Counted from the first letter of the stretch, positions 46,492 through 59,194 are shown. The stretch is DNA of 64,000 bases from Sisyra terminalis (GCA_958496175.1 OY292276.1:30586449-30650448); one strand, 5' to 3'. The notes: generated from the sequence alone by a model not told the origin. Program-made: numbers and translations.

Positions 46492-46649
46492 GACAATAAT
46501 CCGCATTCATTTACGACAAACTTGTAAATTAATTTTATTAAAATAATAAAATATTTATGCTCACAATTATAATAAGCAGTTTAACACGGTTGTTATTGGT
46601 CGCGATGAAAACCATTCTCAAGTAACGTAATACGCAGGCGCGCACAACC

Positions 46650-46790
46650 ATAAGAAATACTAATGTTTCCTACCTCATTCTTTCTCATGTTAAATCTTAT
46701 AGATGTATGTATATGTTTCTCTTTTTATAGCTGCTTTCCGTTTCCGTTTCATAAAATTTCATGTCACATCGATGCTAAAGAAGTTTTCAC
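46650..46790. repeat. Dispersed repeat, copy Q
   Basis: CTCATTCTTTCTCATGTTAA, ATCTTATAGATGTATGTA, TTTCTCTTTTTATAGCTGCT and CATAAAATTTCATGTCACAT are colinear with copy P at 39326-39450. It lies just upstream of the minus-strand frame at 46299-46491 and could be its 5' region. Confidence 0.55.
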
Positions 46791-46799
46791 TTCAAAAAT

Positions 46800-49525
46800 T
46801 TCCGAAAGCTACACGTCTATTGTTTGAATGTTTCTCGCAAACTTAGATTAATAATTAATTTGATATAATTTTTCAAAAGTCGCAACGTTGCGTTGACATA
46901 TTTTTTAACTTCTTCAGGCAATATTATATATTCAGGCGATATTTGCTATTTTATAAATGTATGTTTCTATTCTTGCAAAACGTTTTTTAAACTTTAATAA
47001 TTCTGCAAGATATGCAAGGTTGGCCATTTTTCTCAGCACTACTGTGGGGAGTGAGGGGATTATAGCGACTAATGCAAAAATATTTTGGGGTAGTGGTTAA
47101 AAAAATTTCCCCCCACAGGGGAACTTTTTTAGTTTTTTTTTTGTTTTTTAACTCTTTTTTTAGTTGTTTGGATTTCTATCTAACGACAACTTAAATTTCA
47201 TGTACGTAAGCATCAATTGTCCTTGGATGGATGACTTAATATTTATCCATAACAGCTCCCATTAAGAAATAGTCCACATGAAGCAAATAGCAGCTTATTG
47301 GCGGCCAATTGACTTTAAAATTCGGCTGATTATGCAATTTTCGAAAATAGAGCTCTGAAAACGGTTTGTTTCAGGGATTATGTTTCGTCGTCTTATTGAA
47401 ACTCAATATCTCCCTTATATCCTCTTCAAATTTCAGAAATAAAAATCCGTTGTGCTTTGCATAGTAACAGTTACTCCATGCTCATGTTTAAAGAAATTTG
47501 TCTAGTAACGCCCGTACCAAAAATCACCTCAAACCGTAATTCTTTCTAGGTGCATCGACTTTTTAACTGTTGAATATTATTTTTTTAAGTTGTTCCAATT
47601 GCCACAACTTTGCTTATCAACAAAATCTCTAATGTGAAAATGGACCTTACCGGACATTTTTCGATAAAAAAACTTAAATTCGTCCAAATGGTTTTCAGAT
47701 CTTTGGGCGAGTTAAAAACGTATCGAATCATCATAAGGGTTCACTTCATAGAAGAATTGAATTTTGTTAGTCTTTATACTGCGATAGTTCTGCAGAATTC
47801 TCCTCGGAAAAGTGTGAGAAATGTTTAATTCTTGAGAACGGTGATGAGTTAAGTGGGTCGTCTGGTTGGACGCCTTGATTTTTGAGCATTTCTTGGGATT
47901 TTTTTGTAAAGATCACTGAAGATATAGAACATTGCACTTTTTACCATTTACGAGTATTTATATATATTTCAAGACTATACAGTTAAATTTTTAGCTAAAA
48001 ATAAATACTATCAAAGTTTTAGTGGTCTGAAGATACTCGTCTGGAAAAAATGGACGCCCACTTCCTCCATGATATCAGCTGATTGGCTTATTTGAAATAA
48101 AAAAATCCGACGGGATTTTAATCTGTATATTTAAATACAACGAGCGAACTACGACTATAAACAATTTTGAAAATTGGATTTTTGATAGACTTCGGAACAA
48201 AAAGTTCGAATTTCTGGTATTTTTTGTCAACTTTTGAATTGAAAAAAAATAAAAATTTCAAAATTTTGGGATGATAATAGTCCCCTCGATACGTCTAAAG
48301 ATACTGTGTAGCCCCCTTAAATTTGAAATAATTCGTCCAAGCCATTTTTGAGATGTGATGGAAGAAATTTTGAAAAACATGCCTTTGAGAAAAACACGTT
48401 TATAGTTTTAAATACAGTTATAACTATAAAAATTCTAATTTACCACTAACCTGCGATACCTGGCCCGTAAAGTACATATGTCCCTTCTAACTGCTGTATC
48501 TTTATAATGGCTTCGAATATCGAAAAATCACTTTATCTCCACATTCTAGACACATTAAGGAAATAATTTATGTAAAAGTCGAATTTTTGAATCCATTTAA
48601 CCAGAGGTCTCCCTTAATGTTGCTGAATATTCCTGCACGCTTTGAGCAAAATTCTAGAACGTGCAAAATGGACGAGTGGGAGCAGTTTGTTTCCATCCAT
48701 TAAAGATCCAGTTTCGCAATTGCTTCAAAACGATCGCTTTAACGATATCGTTTCACAAAGTGATCCAAAAACTGAGCTGAGGGCATGTTTTGTCAAAATT
48801 TCCACGTAATTTTCTCTTAGAGTGGGTGAAAAACTCCCCACTTTGAAATTATTGTTTTAATATTTCCCAATTTAGTTCAAGCGTTAAGAATCCTATTTCG
48901 TAAATGTCAAACCATTAACTTAATTTCTATCAACTTTATCATTATACCACTCACGCTCTAAATAACAGCTAGTTCAAATTGCAAATACCTACTGCATGGA
49001 CCATCTCTTATTTCGGAAATCGAAAATTTTATTATTTGCGTTTAAAATAAGAAATTAAAACTGAAACAATATTTTTTCGAAAGGAGGATGTTTGCCTTGT
49101 TTTTTTCCTACGTGCCAAAGCCTATGTGTATGTCGTCTACATCCTGGCTTGTTAATAGATAAAAATACACTTGTAGATACATAACCTGAAAAAAGCACTA
49201 GGATAATAAAATTTAAGATTCATAAATAAGGTTATTTTTCTTCTTATTATCTTCGGTCATGTAATCTAGCATCTTCTTGTTTTCAAATGTCTTCAAAAAC
49301 TGCTACCTTGATTAACTATAGGTAGACGATGATAAACACTGGGGCTAGTACCACAGAGCTTAGTTTTTCCCTAATCACAAATATTATGTGACTTATGTAG
49401 TATCTTACTCTAACATAGGTTATTTTTTTATAAATGTATAAAAAACGATTCAAGTATTATAACGTTTATATTGGTTACTATATAGTAACGCCTCATTCTC
49501 TATTTTGTTTTTAATTCTATTCATG
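46800..49525. other. Unassigned stretch, slightly GC-richer between 47030 and 48850
   Basis: A short inverted pair (GTGGGGAGT at 47043, ACTCCCCAC at about 48833) could mark the ends of an old DNA element of about 1.8 kb. The pair is only 9 bp, so this is weak. No coding motif was recognised in the frame at 47610-47828 or elsewhere. Confidence 0.3.
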
Positions 49526-49529
49526 AACT

Positions 49530-50567
49530 AGTTAAGTGAAATGACATTATATAAAATGCTGTTATTAAAGTGATATAACAAAAGCAGACAATTCAATTTT
49601 ATTTCTAAATATAAATATGGATTATAGATGAACTTTGTTTTATATAAAGCTGTAATAATGTTTCGTCATTATTAGCACTTTGATTATTAAATTTAAAATT
49701 TCGATTGTTGATTAACTCGACATCTTCTCATTCAAACTTAGTCACCCCCTTTCACTCTTTTAGGGTAGGAATTTTCAAAAAAAAAAATCTTAGCACTTGT
49801 CCACTTCTTCTAAGGAATACACCGAATATAAAAATTTCATCAGTCAGAAGGGGTATATAAATACACGATTTTATATATTATGCACGGTCTTAAAAACGTA
49901 TTTACTTTAGGCTTTATTACTATTACTTTTTTTCGTTAATATTTCTTTACTGAGCAACCCTAAGGGTCTATTTACTACAAATTTGTAAAACAAAAAAAAA
50001 AAGAAGTTTACTAAATTTGAACCCACGTCTATTTAGTCTATTTAATTATGAGCATCAGAATGTCAGATACGTAATCCAATGGGCTATTAACATATCTATA
50101 AATACTATGTTTAGTTGTATATAAAAACGTTTATATTTCAAAGAGGCAATTTTTTGTACTTTTATTTGAATTTACTGTTACTTTTAATAGTTGAACTAAA
50201 AAGAATAATACAGATTATTTTCTAACTTTAAAATACATTTCCAACGATATATAACTCGCCTGTCTAAAGTAAATTTCTTTTTCATCCCTCAGTTTTTCCG
50301 TACGGGATACCTTTCCCTATTATTTTTAAGGAATGATAAGTCACCTAATGTGAGTGAGTAATTGTGTTGTATCTTAATACCAAATTTCATTAAATTTGGT
50401 TGTTTCGTTCTTTAGTTGAATCGGAACACACAGACAGACAGACAAAAATTTAAAAAATGTTAAATTTGAAATTAGAGCCTCTTGAAACAAACATTTACCC
50501 TAAAATTGGGTTCAAAATCAAAATGCACAGACAGACGTAAGATTTTTATATATTAGTATAGATAAAT
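49530..50567 (+). repeat. Family R, second large 3' copy
   Basis: Colinear with 3530-4517 for about 1 kb, from AAGTGAAATGACATTATATA to GACAGACGTAAGATTTTTAT plus TATTAGTATAGAT. Shared landmarks are GGGTAGGAATTTT, CATCAGTCAGA, GCATCAGAATGTCAGATACG and TACCCTAAAATTGGGTTCAA. Both copies are moderately diverged and carry no reading frame. Confidence 0.8.
50010..50092 (-). repeat. tRNA-like segment inside family R, second copy
   Basis: On minus, TAGCCCATTGG stands in A-box position and GGGTTCAAATT in B-box position, in the same place as 3988-4068. Confidence 0.4.
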
Positions 50568-50574
50568 CGACCAC

Positions 50575-52286
50575 AATGAAAATTTAGCAACAAAAAAAAA
50601 ACGATGCTAGAGTTAAATAAACATCAAGCAAAGAATTGAATTAGAAACAAAATAATAATGAGACGTTGTCAGATAGTGACTTGAATTAAAGCTATTTGTA
50701 CCAAAAAGACGCACTGAAATATGCCCTATTTCGCATCATAATTTGTAAGATACCTGTCATCAAAATTTTTTTTATAACTTGTTAAAAAAAATATTTGGAA
50801 ATAATATTTTAATTAATTTTTTTTCCAATAAAAACGTATATTTTTAAATTGAATTGGAATCGAACAAAAAAAAAATGTGTTTACAAAAAAGAATGTTTCC
50901 ATGTTTTTTGAGTGCATTCAACGATTCTAGAAGCGTGAATTGTGATTAATGGAAAACAAATAAATGTTTTTATTTCTGTTTTGAATATTCGGTTTTTGTT
51001 AGATAAACTGATCGGATTTGTCAATACTCTACGGCCTTTTTATCGGTTAATTTGAAATAAATTTAAAGTCGATATAATCAATTTTTTATTGTTTGACGCG
51101 TTTCAAAAACATCCTTTGAGATTACTGAAAGACCGTTTGGAGAATCAATATTGTGTACTCGTATGTATTCACATTCCGTAATTGAAATACTGTCCAAATG
51201 TTAAAAACCCAACGGCTAACAATGTTTTTTTGCTTGTAATTTATTGCATTTACAAGCGACTTCAATTGAAAACGAAATGCTAAAAACATTTTATACGTGA
51301 TTAATGGACCAAGGCAATCAAAAAAAATCTGAGGCAACTTTTTGCCACTTTTCTATAAAATTGTCTAGAGTTTTTATTAAGGTTTTTTAATGGAAAAGGG
51401 ATTTTTTCAACATTCGCGTTCAATGTAATTTAATGGAGCTCCCAATGCTTTTTAATAACCTGATAATAATAATTGGCTTTAATAATAATTGAAAGGCCAA
51501 CTTCCGTTGAATACCCATTACATTGTACTCTGCTTATAATGTTGAAGCTATTGTTTAATTAACGATTTACGTTAACAATGCGTCTTGAGAAATGTAAGAG
51601 ATGTAATAATGGGTATCTACAAACAATAAAATATAATTGGAAATTAAAATCATAAAATAATGTCTACATACTTTTTTACGTGGTTTTGACATTGATTACT
51701 TTTTCATAATTTCCATTTATTATTAAATATTTAATTATTACTTTTACAAACTTTGTAATATTTTATTGACCTACTTAATAGTTTGATTGAACCTACTGGG
51801 GTTTTCTTTTAAAAATGCTTGAAAAATGCAAAAATGTTAAAAAATGATAAAACAAACAATGGGGAGGAAACGGTTTAAAAAAATCATGTACAAATAAATG
51901 TTGATCAGAAAATAAACTTAAATTTTGATGTTGTTTAAGTCGGTTGTCAAGTTGACACAGGTCTGGTTTCCAACAAAAGTGGGGTAACTGCACTGCATGT
52001 ACTAAACAGTGCTCATTTCATTAGTTTTTGTATTCTATTGTGAACTTCCTACACATACTGAAATATGATAGACACACATATCCTGCATTATCTTGCCTAC
52101 ACACGTAATAAACTATAACTTTAAAAATAAAAATACTAAAATAAAAAGGTTTGTCTGTACTTATGGACACACGTAAGAAGTTATATTTCTTTATAGAAGT
52201 CATTTTTTTCCCGAGAATACGTTTCATCCGTTGTTGTTTTTTATAATTAAAGCCCGTAACAGAATTGGGATTATGATATAGTTATT
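50575..52286. other. AT-rich stretch with no recognisable gene
   Basis: A GAAACGCGTC box lies on minus at 51095-51104. CTCAAAGGATG replaces the CUGANGA half, so this is at most a degenerate hammerhead-type end. The minus-strand frames at 51122, 51793 and 52021 have no supporting context. Confidence 0.4.
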
Positions 52287-52288
52287 TA

Positions 52289-52509
52289 TGCTACATGTGG
52301 GATAAGTAGCAAATAATTTGACAGTCGTGCTTTGCGACATGAGCGTAAGGTTTATGGGGAATTCGTATGAAGACGAGTGTGGCAAATGTCGCAACGTGCC
52401 GTTAGGCGAGTTGCGATTTCACACGAGTCTTCATTCGAATGCCCCATAAACCTGACAGCGAATGTCGTAATCACGACTGTCATATTTGCTACTTATCCCA
52501 CCAGTAGCA
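52289..52509. mobile_element. 221-bp palindromic MITE with TA target duplication
   Basis: The ends TGCTACATGTGGGATAAGTA and the inverse TGCTACTGGTGGGATAAGTA continue as inverted arms through GACAGTCGTG, GTTTATGGGG and GAATNCGNATGAAGAC to a centre near 52400, so nearly the whole element folds into one hairpin. TA flanks it at 52287-52288 and 52510-52511. It is conspicuously GC- and CpG-richer than the neighbourhood. Confidence 0.8.
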
Positions 52510-52520
52510 TACAATAATTT

Positions 52521-52885
52521 TTACAACTACTGCTCTGGAAGTTGAATTTGAGAGAAATGGGATAATTTTAAAAATTATTTTTTCTATTATTTCAAATTTT
52601 AATTTTATTGCATAAAAAAACGACAAAAAGTAAGTTATTGTCGCGGCATCAAATGGCGTTTCAGTAGTCTAATAAAGTGAGAAAGATAGAGCGAGTCAAG
52701 TACAGACTGTGTTCGTAAGGTTATATTTCTATAATCATATAGTTTAGGTTGAATCTGTGCAGTTATGTCATATTTAACCGAACATGTGCGTTTATGAAAC
52801 ACAAATAGTCAAGTATGCGATTATTGTGTATTTTGAAGGTGACATACAGCGCTCAAAAAGTCAACTTCCAGAGCAGGCGTTGTAA
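52521..52885. mobile_element. 365-bp inverted-repeat element
   Basis: Left TTACAACTACTGCTCTGGAA, then GTTGAATTTGAG, matches the inverse of the right end, TTACAACGCCTGCTCTGGAA, then GTTGACTTTTTGAG. The interior lacks a transposase frame. It lies only 11 bp from the MITE at 52289, so two unrelated elements sit side by side. Confidence 0.7.
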
Positions 52886-53272
52886 AAAAATAATTTTTAA
52901 ATTTGCAATCGTCAGTAGGTTTATAACTTTGTCAAGAGAAACTTAACTGTTGATTAACGGTCAAATGGTTGTTTTCCGAAAAAAAAAACGCGTAATACTA
53001 ATAAAGCCACTGCAACCCAGCGGCGTCTATATAGAATTTGCGAAGCCCTGTTGATAGTGTTGCTTTTGTGTTCTAGAATTTTCAATTGTAACATCAACGT
53101 TAATACTATTACTATAGTTCTATACTTTTGTTTTTCTATACTATTATACTCTATTGGTTTAACTATTCATAATACAGCTAACAATTTTTTTTTGAAGTAA
53201 TACTTCTTTACCAGCGTTATTAAAAGATAAACAGACTGAATTTTTAATAAAATGTGACGCCATGATGCTACA

Positions 53273-53434
53273 GTAGGAAGTTGCTCACAAACGGTTAGCG
53301 AGAAACTTCAAGCGGGTGAAAGCTGGCCTACTTTAGGGAACGATTTGCATATTCCTAAAAACTCAATCAAGTCGATCGAGTTGACCGCTAGCACAGGCTT
53401 TTTGTTATTCGGTACGGAAATCCAATTGAAATGA
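53273..53434 (+). pseudogene. Helix-turn-helix-like coding fragment, probable transposase relic
   Basis: A 53-codon open segment contains VSEKLQAGESWPTLGNDLHI, then PKNSIKSIE. The pattern (hydrophobic helix, QAGES turn, LGNDLHIPKNSIKSI recognition helix) resembles the N-terminal DNA-binding helix-turn-helix of pogo/CENP-B-type and related transposases, where I/VxxLxxGxSxxxLAxxxGIPxSTI is typical. It is bounded by a TAG just upstream (53274-53276, another frame) and a TGA at 53432-53434. GC-richer than its flanks. A following segment (53434-53500) may be more of the same gene in another frame. Family unassigned. Confidence 0.4.
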
Positions 53435-54056
53435 TCGACAACGAAGTTAAAGAGTACCAGGAAGAGATAACAGTCATAATAGGCATCGCTAGTAGTTATT
53501 TTATATTTAAAACATCGCTATCGTCGCATTTAAATTTTTCAATTTTTATAGTTTGAACCATATCATTATTAACGCAGAATAGTTTAAATACATTTAAAAG
53601 AAAGACATTTTTTTGAAATTATTTAATGCAATATGTGAAATAATACAAGGAAAGTCCATTGATACATTATATTGCATTATATTTTTTATTATTTAAATTA
53701 AAAATCAGTTCCAATACAAAAATGTAAACGGGTATTAAAATTAAACAATCTCTATTGTATTAATTTAACTTTCACTTCATCGCTCTTTGCACATACTGTA
53801 GGTACACGCAATTGACTATTTTGGCAAACTGTATGTATTTGAAGTTAACTATTTATTAATTTCTATACATGACAAATTTATGACTATAACCCATTTCTAC
53901 GTGATAAATATTTTCGGTAACTATTTTTCGAATAAGTGACCCATGTTGTATTGATAAATACTTAATCTATATATGTAAGATTCAAATTTGTGTAAGTAGT
54001 CAGTTGTGTATAATATTGTAAAATACTATACAGTATGTATAGATAGCCAATTTGAC

Positions 54057-54282
54057 TCATGAACCTTTGGCGAAATCAATATCTGGCAACGTTGCATTTT
54101 CTACTTTGTTCTTTAAATTGATTCGCGAGTAAATCAGGTCAAAATGAAAACTTACCAACAAAGGAGCAAATTAAATGATTTAAATTTTTGAAATGAATGA
54201 ACAAAAAAAATCGCGAAATAAATTAAAAACAAAGTAGAAAATGCTACGTTACCAGATATTAATGTCGTTAAAAGGAACATGA
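54057..54282. mobile_element. MITE, CTGGCAACGTTGCA family, copy 1
   Basis: TCATGAACCTTTGGCGAAAT, then ATATCTGGCAACGTTGCATT at left matches the inverse of the right end (TCATGTTCCTTTT.., ATATCTGGTAACGTAGCATT), continuing through CTACTTTGTT and ATTCGCGA. About 90-bp arms surround a short centre. A second copy is at 57860. Confidence 0.75.
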
Positions 54283-54289
54283 TCCACCA

Positions 54290-57200
54290 ATTCTATCTTT
54301 TATTTGAAAACTTGTAACTTTCTGGGAAATATTCTCAGCCCATCACCGACCAAACTGACAAATGGCAAAAATTGGCAATTTATAGAATGAAAACAAAATG
54401 ACTGTTGAAAAAATGAGAACAATCAGTGCGTTCAAAATTGCGACAATAATTTTTATATCTGTATTACACTCACATGGATGTGTTTACATTTTTTGTTTTC
54501 TATACTTGCCGCCATACATACATTTGCCTATTATATTGACATTAAAAGTAAAAATTGAGTTTAAAATTGTACCATATTTTAGTTATCACAAACTACTTTT
54601 AACTGATTTACGATTTCACTACCGGAATATGCTATGGCAGTGAATTAAAAACATTTTTAATTACACACCGTTTTTTATTTATAATATAATGCATTGACCA
54701 TTTTGTAACTTGTTTACATAACATACTTTAATATAGAAATTTGTAGGCAACTTATATAAAAAAAATAGTTTGTTACAATCAAGACGATGAAGATTGTGCA
54801 TCATAATTCATAACTTAATGGTTTACTGATGATAAAAATATGAGCTTTTTGGGTACTAATAAAATAAAAGTTAGTCGGAGCTTCGTTGTGGGAATTGTAC
54901 ATCATCATTATGTCATAGTCATCATTGTCGAATATTAAGTGTTGTACACGTGGATTTACAATGCATAGGTATATGAATATGCAAATTCACAAACAGTTTT
55001 ATTAGAAAAATACATTGTTATTCCCAATCTGTTTTATAATTAAAACACTAGAGTGCGTAGCGGTGCTGCCTCCCTGAAGTACGGTTCATATAAAAAGTGT
55101 TAATATGTAGTAAAAAAAATGCTTGATTTCTTTCAAATTTGAAATATTTATTAAATAATTGAGTTATTTGACTTTTGTTTTCCCATCTTAATGCAAGTAT
55201 AATCAATATTACAGGTCTAAGGAATAATTTAACATTTATTTCAGGTTCTTTGATTACTCCAAAGCATTTTTTAAATTGTTAAATAAACGCTTACTTAAGC
55301 ACAATAATTAATAAACATATAGTTTGTACTGAACATCGTGTTTATTACGTCATTAGAACCATCACGTTTATAATTACCATGCATAACTATTCTTCTAAAA
55401 TGCAAAGTCTAATCACCCAGGGGTAATCACTCTGAGTGAAACATTATCTCTGATAACCGCGTAATATCCTAGTTTATTTCACACTCGTTTTTTATTCATT
55501 AACCTTTTTTAAAATAATTTGATTGCATTTTTACAGCATGAAAGTTAAAAAAAAAAAAAACTTTTTTTTTAATATTATACATATAGAGTTAAATTATGAA
55601 GCTGTAATTAGAAAATAGAAGGGGTCACGGTTGAAATATGAAACATTAATCATTTAAGCTCATACATGTATACATGTTTTACTGGATGTTTAGTTGATTT
55701 AGATGTATAAGTTATAAAAGTATCAACTCGTAGAAAAATGTTACGGTTTTCTGCTAAAAAGAATTTGTACCGATGTAGCGAAGAGATGTTCGTTGTCAAT
55801 TAAAGAGCTTCAGTGTCTAATGTTTTTCGTCAAACAGTCATTCTCTTGTAACGAGGATCAAATATTGAATGATTCGTTAATATAACATCCCTTATGTAAC
55901 TTTTAAATTGAAATCACGTAGAAGTTTCAGAACTTTCCTAATCGTAAAAATGTTACTTTTTTTGTTGCTCTTTTTCGTATTGCTTTCATTTATAGAATTG
56001 ATCTGATTTCTTTGTATTTATTAAGCAAAAAGAAACTATGATGAAATGCTGTTGTTTTTATTTAACATTTGTTTTAATGAAGAGAAAATATAAAAATAAA
56101 ATTTTCAATTTGAGTATCATTAGTTGTTTGATGTTGTTACTATGATTATATCTCCATTTGAACTGACAAAAAAAAATCTTTTTCATCTACATAAAAAAGG
56201 GAGACGAAAAAATAAGAGGATTTGAGACGTAACATTTCAACGGGATATGTTGGCATTTGTATCAAAGCTTTTGCAAGTTTTGATGTTTATACACAAAGCA
56301 TAATAATATTGTGTATAAAAAAAGCTCTGAGAAATTAAAATAAAATTTTTCGCGTAAAACTTAACACGCAGAAATGATCGAACGTGTGTCTGTACAGCTC
56401 TCATCTCACTACTTACAAGTTTTGTTGCCTAGCGACAGATGTTGAGCAGAAAATGTTTCGGTTAATCAATACGCATACGTTTCAATATTAATAAAATATA
56501 TAAATTGATATCAAAAAAGATCTAAATTTATTTGCCCCTCGAAGGCATTACTGTTTTGCAATTAAAATTTATGAGATTCCATTTCAACTTTGTGTTTGAA
56601 TATTTATAAATATTTATTTGCGAGAGGGAACGAAAAATACGATACTTCTTCGTTTCCAGTATGAACTTGGACAAAATGGTTAAAAAATTGAATCGGTGTT
56701 AAATTTACCGTCGCAATTAAATTTTACTAAACGCTAATTGATTGTAGCTTATGTTCATACATATTCATACTGGCAAATGTATCTTTCGAAAGCTTAGGGA
56801 TAATTGCGAAACTTTTTGACTATATAAACGCATATTTTTATTAATAACATTTACATAAGTACTTAAATTTATGCGCTACTGTTACAGTTTTCAAAACACA
56901 GAATTTATAACGTTTTTAAATAATTTATTTTTTTATTTGTTTTCATTTGACGTTAGTTGAGTAAAACATTGATTAACATAGTTGAGCGAAAGTATTTTTC
57001 AACAATATTTCAAAAAGATAATCATTGATTTTACAAGTTGACGATTGGTCAAAGTGGTCGCTGAAAGGATTTCAGTTCAAATCTGGAAGAAAATTGCATT
57101 AAAAAATATTTGAAGCTAACTTTTAAGTTATAATTTTTTACTTTTCTTTTTTTTTAAACAATTGTAATTAAACAATTAAAACCTTTTTGTAACATAAATA

Positions 57201-57855
57201 TATAAAAAAAACATCAATATTTATTGCAAAAAAAAGCAAAACACAATTGTTATAAAATGTAATTGTATCATTGGTTAATTTTTTCAAACTCTCAAAACTT
57301 AACCATTTATACTCTACCAAACAAAAACTTTATGGTCGGAAATTTGGATTATTTGGATTTTCACCCGACAACTTTTAGTGTTTCAGTGTAGAAACTTTAA
57401 ATATATAGAGTTTCACATTACAAAGTTTTCAGGGTAAATTTCAAAATATGGTATCTGGTATATTACTAAAGTCTTATTTCCTAAACCATAAATAATTCAA
57501 GTAGAAATTGTTGACTGTTTAAATTGTACATGGCTAGAATTTCTTAAATGTGATTTCAAAAAGCTTTAAATAAATAATATAAGAAAAAAAAATTCAAGCA
57601 TAATGCAGTTTGAATTTGTTGAATTTTTGTATTTACGTAGGTACATTACTTACATCGTTGGATTTAAATTCTATTATTGTTTAAGAAACACACATTTGAT
57701 ATTGATAGACTTATTGCTGATTGAAATTCTGTATATTGACTTAAACTACTACATTACTATCGTTAGATTGGTTGTTATAATTTTCTGAACCCAAACTTAC
57801 CACTTGTTAAGATTTCAATGAATTAAAAAACTATAACATGCCATTAAATATGCCA
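54290..57855. other. AT-rich stretch with no recognisable gene
   Basis: The 81-codon open frame at 54398-54643 and the one at 57603-57788 are hydrophobic and AT-driven, with no splice context. A GTTGCCTAGCGAC box (56424-56436) recurs from 7730. Confidence 0.45.
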
Positions 57856-57859
57856 TTTA

Positions 57860-58056
57860 GGTCGGTGAAAATCTGGCAATGTTGCATTTTTTTCTTTTTT
57901 TTAGCTTAATTCGCGAATAAGTTGTCCCATAATGAAAATTAAGTCACAAAAAAAAATTATAACATATTAGAATTAAAATAACAAAAAAACTACAAAAAGA
58001 ATAAAAAGAATAAAAAACAAAGAAGAAAATGCAATGTTGCCAGATTTTTACCGACC
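57860..58056. mobile_element. MITE, CTGGCAACGTTGCA family, copy 2
   Basis: GGTCGGTGAAAATCTGGCAA, then TGTTGCATTTTTTTC, matches the inverse of the right end (GGTCGGTAAAAATCTGGCAA, CATTGCATTTTC). It shares the TTAATTCGCGA inner segment with copy 1. The two copies differ outside the CTGGCAAC block, so they belong to different subfamilies. Confidence 0.75.
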
Positions 58057-58339
58057 CAAAAGTTATTTGAGTCTAATTTAATTTTATATTTAAGGTATTA
58101 AATTATTTTAATCGAAAAATTTTATTTGTATAATTTTTTTGATATTTAGTACTACTTCTTCCAAGATATGCACTTAAATTAAACTAGATAAATTTGATAT
58201 TTTTCACCAGGTTATTTTTGAAGATTTTTTTCAAATTTAATTGAAAAAAGTAGCACCCATTTCTTTCTTTGTTTTATTTCTTTTTTATAGACTTTCTTAT
58301 AGACATCTAGTATTTGGAATTTGAACAACTGATTATTTT

Positions 58340-58468
58340 GTGTTTATAACGAATATTTTACAGCAACTCTAGGGTTAATAAAAAAACGTAAATCAACAAA
58401 TATTGAAAATTTGCTTCATACTGGTTTCAAACCCATTACCTACCAATTTTGGAGCGGTCATCTTGTGA
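58340..58468 (-). repeat. tRNA-derived SINE, copy 7, truncated
   Basis: Keeps the body (CAGCAACTCTAGGGTTAATA, AATATTGAAAATTTGCTTCA) and part of the head up to GGAGCGGTCATCTTG. The A box is missing. Confidence 0.7.
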
Positions 58469-58554
58469 TTTTTAGTTTCGTTTCTACTTTTAATGTTTTT
58501 CAAACAAATTGAAATCGTTTTAAGGAAGTGCGATCTAAAAATAAGCGTTAAATA

Positions 58555-59192
58555 CAGTGAAACCTGGATAAGTGTGAAATCTCTATAAGTAAGCATTTTT
58601 CTCAAGTCCCGGTAACTCCACACTAACAAACCTCTTTAAGTGATACTGATGAACCTCAATAGGTGATACATTTTTCAGGCCTTACTAGTTCCTTTCTATC
58701 ATATTAAAAACTATTTATTTCATTGTATCGGCAACATTCTTTAAGTATGCATTCATTAATGCGTATTTAATATTCGTCTTTGTAATCTCAAAGAAAGAAG
58801 AAACAGAGGAGGAAGAATAAGAAGAAAAACCCCCAACTGAGAAAGTATTTAATTCCGACTCGGAAAAAGCATTCGGAACGTTACACAAATATTTTGAACT
58901 TTCTAATATTGGTGAAAAAATTATATTTGAAAAATTGTTTGGTATTGAAAAATTATTGACTGCTGACTATAATTTAAAACAAACTAAAATGACAGAATTG
59001 TATAAGTAAATTATACGAAATTAATATAAAGAACTACTGTATTTCATTATAAAGTATAATATTTATATTATTTATTTCCATTTATTATTCTCTGACTTTA
59101 TCAATCTGAGTTTCTCTCTCTTAGTGAGAAACCTCTATAAGTGAGAAAAAAATTTTAGTCCCTTCAAGTGTAGGTTTTTGCAGATTTCTCTG
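58555..59192 (+). mobile_element. pogo/Tigger-type element, internally deleted
   Basis: TA flanks both ends (58553-58554, 59193-59194). The left TIR CAGTGAAACCTGGATAAGTG, with an inner repeat AATCTCTATAAGT, and the inverse right end CAGAGAAATCTGCAAAAACC, with inner CTCACTTATAGAGGTTTCTC, are typical of Tigger/pogo TIRs. The element is 638 bp and carries only the end of a transposase gene. Confidence 0.75.
58821..59009 (+). pseudogene. C-terminal fragment of a Tigger-type transposase
   Basis: An open frame of 62 codons ends at a TAA (59007-59009). It contains SEKAFGTLHKYFELS and ends LKQTKMTELYK. The layout, an EAxxxLxxLxxYxE-type helix after the DDE core and a short polar KQ-rich end, fits the C-terminus of pogo/Tigger transposases (family knowledge). 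A stop at 58818-58820 cuts it from the rest, and the catalytic domain is absent. Confidence 0.5.
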
Positions 59193-59194
59193 TA

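Noticed and set aside
47043..48842. 1.8-kb DNA transposon
   Set aside because: The terminal match is only 9 bp, no target duplication is clear and no transposase motif was seen; mentioned only as a possibility.
51095..51130. Another hammerhead ribozyme
   Set aside because: GAAACGCGTC is present on minus, but the CUGANGA box, stem II and stem I are not; at most a dead relative.
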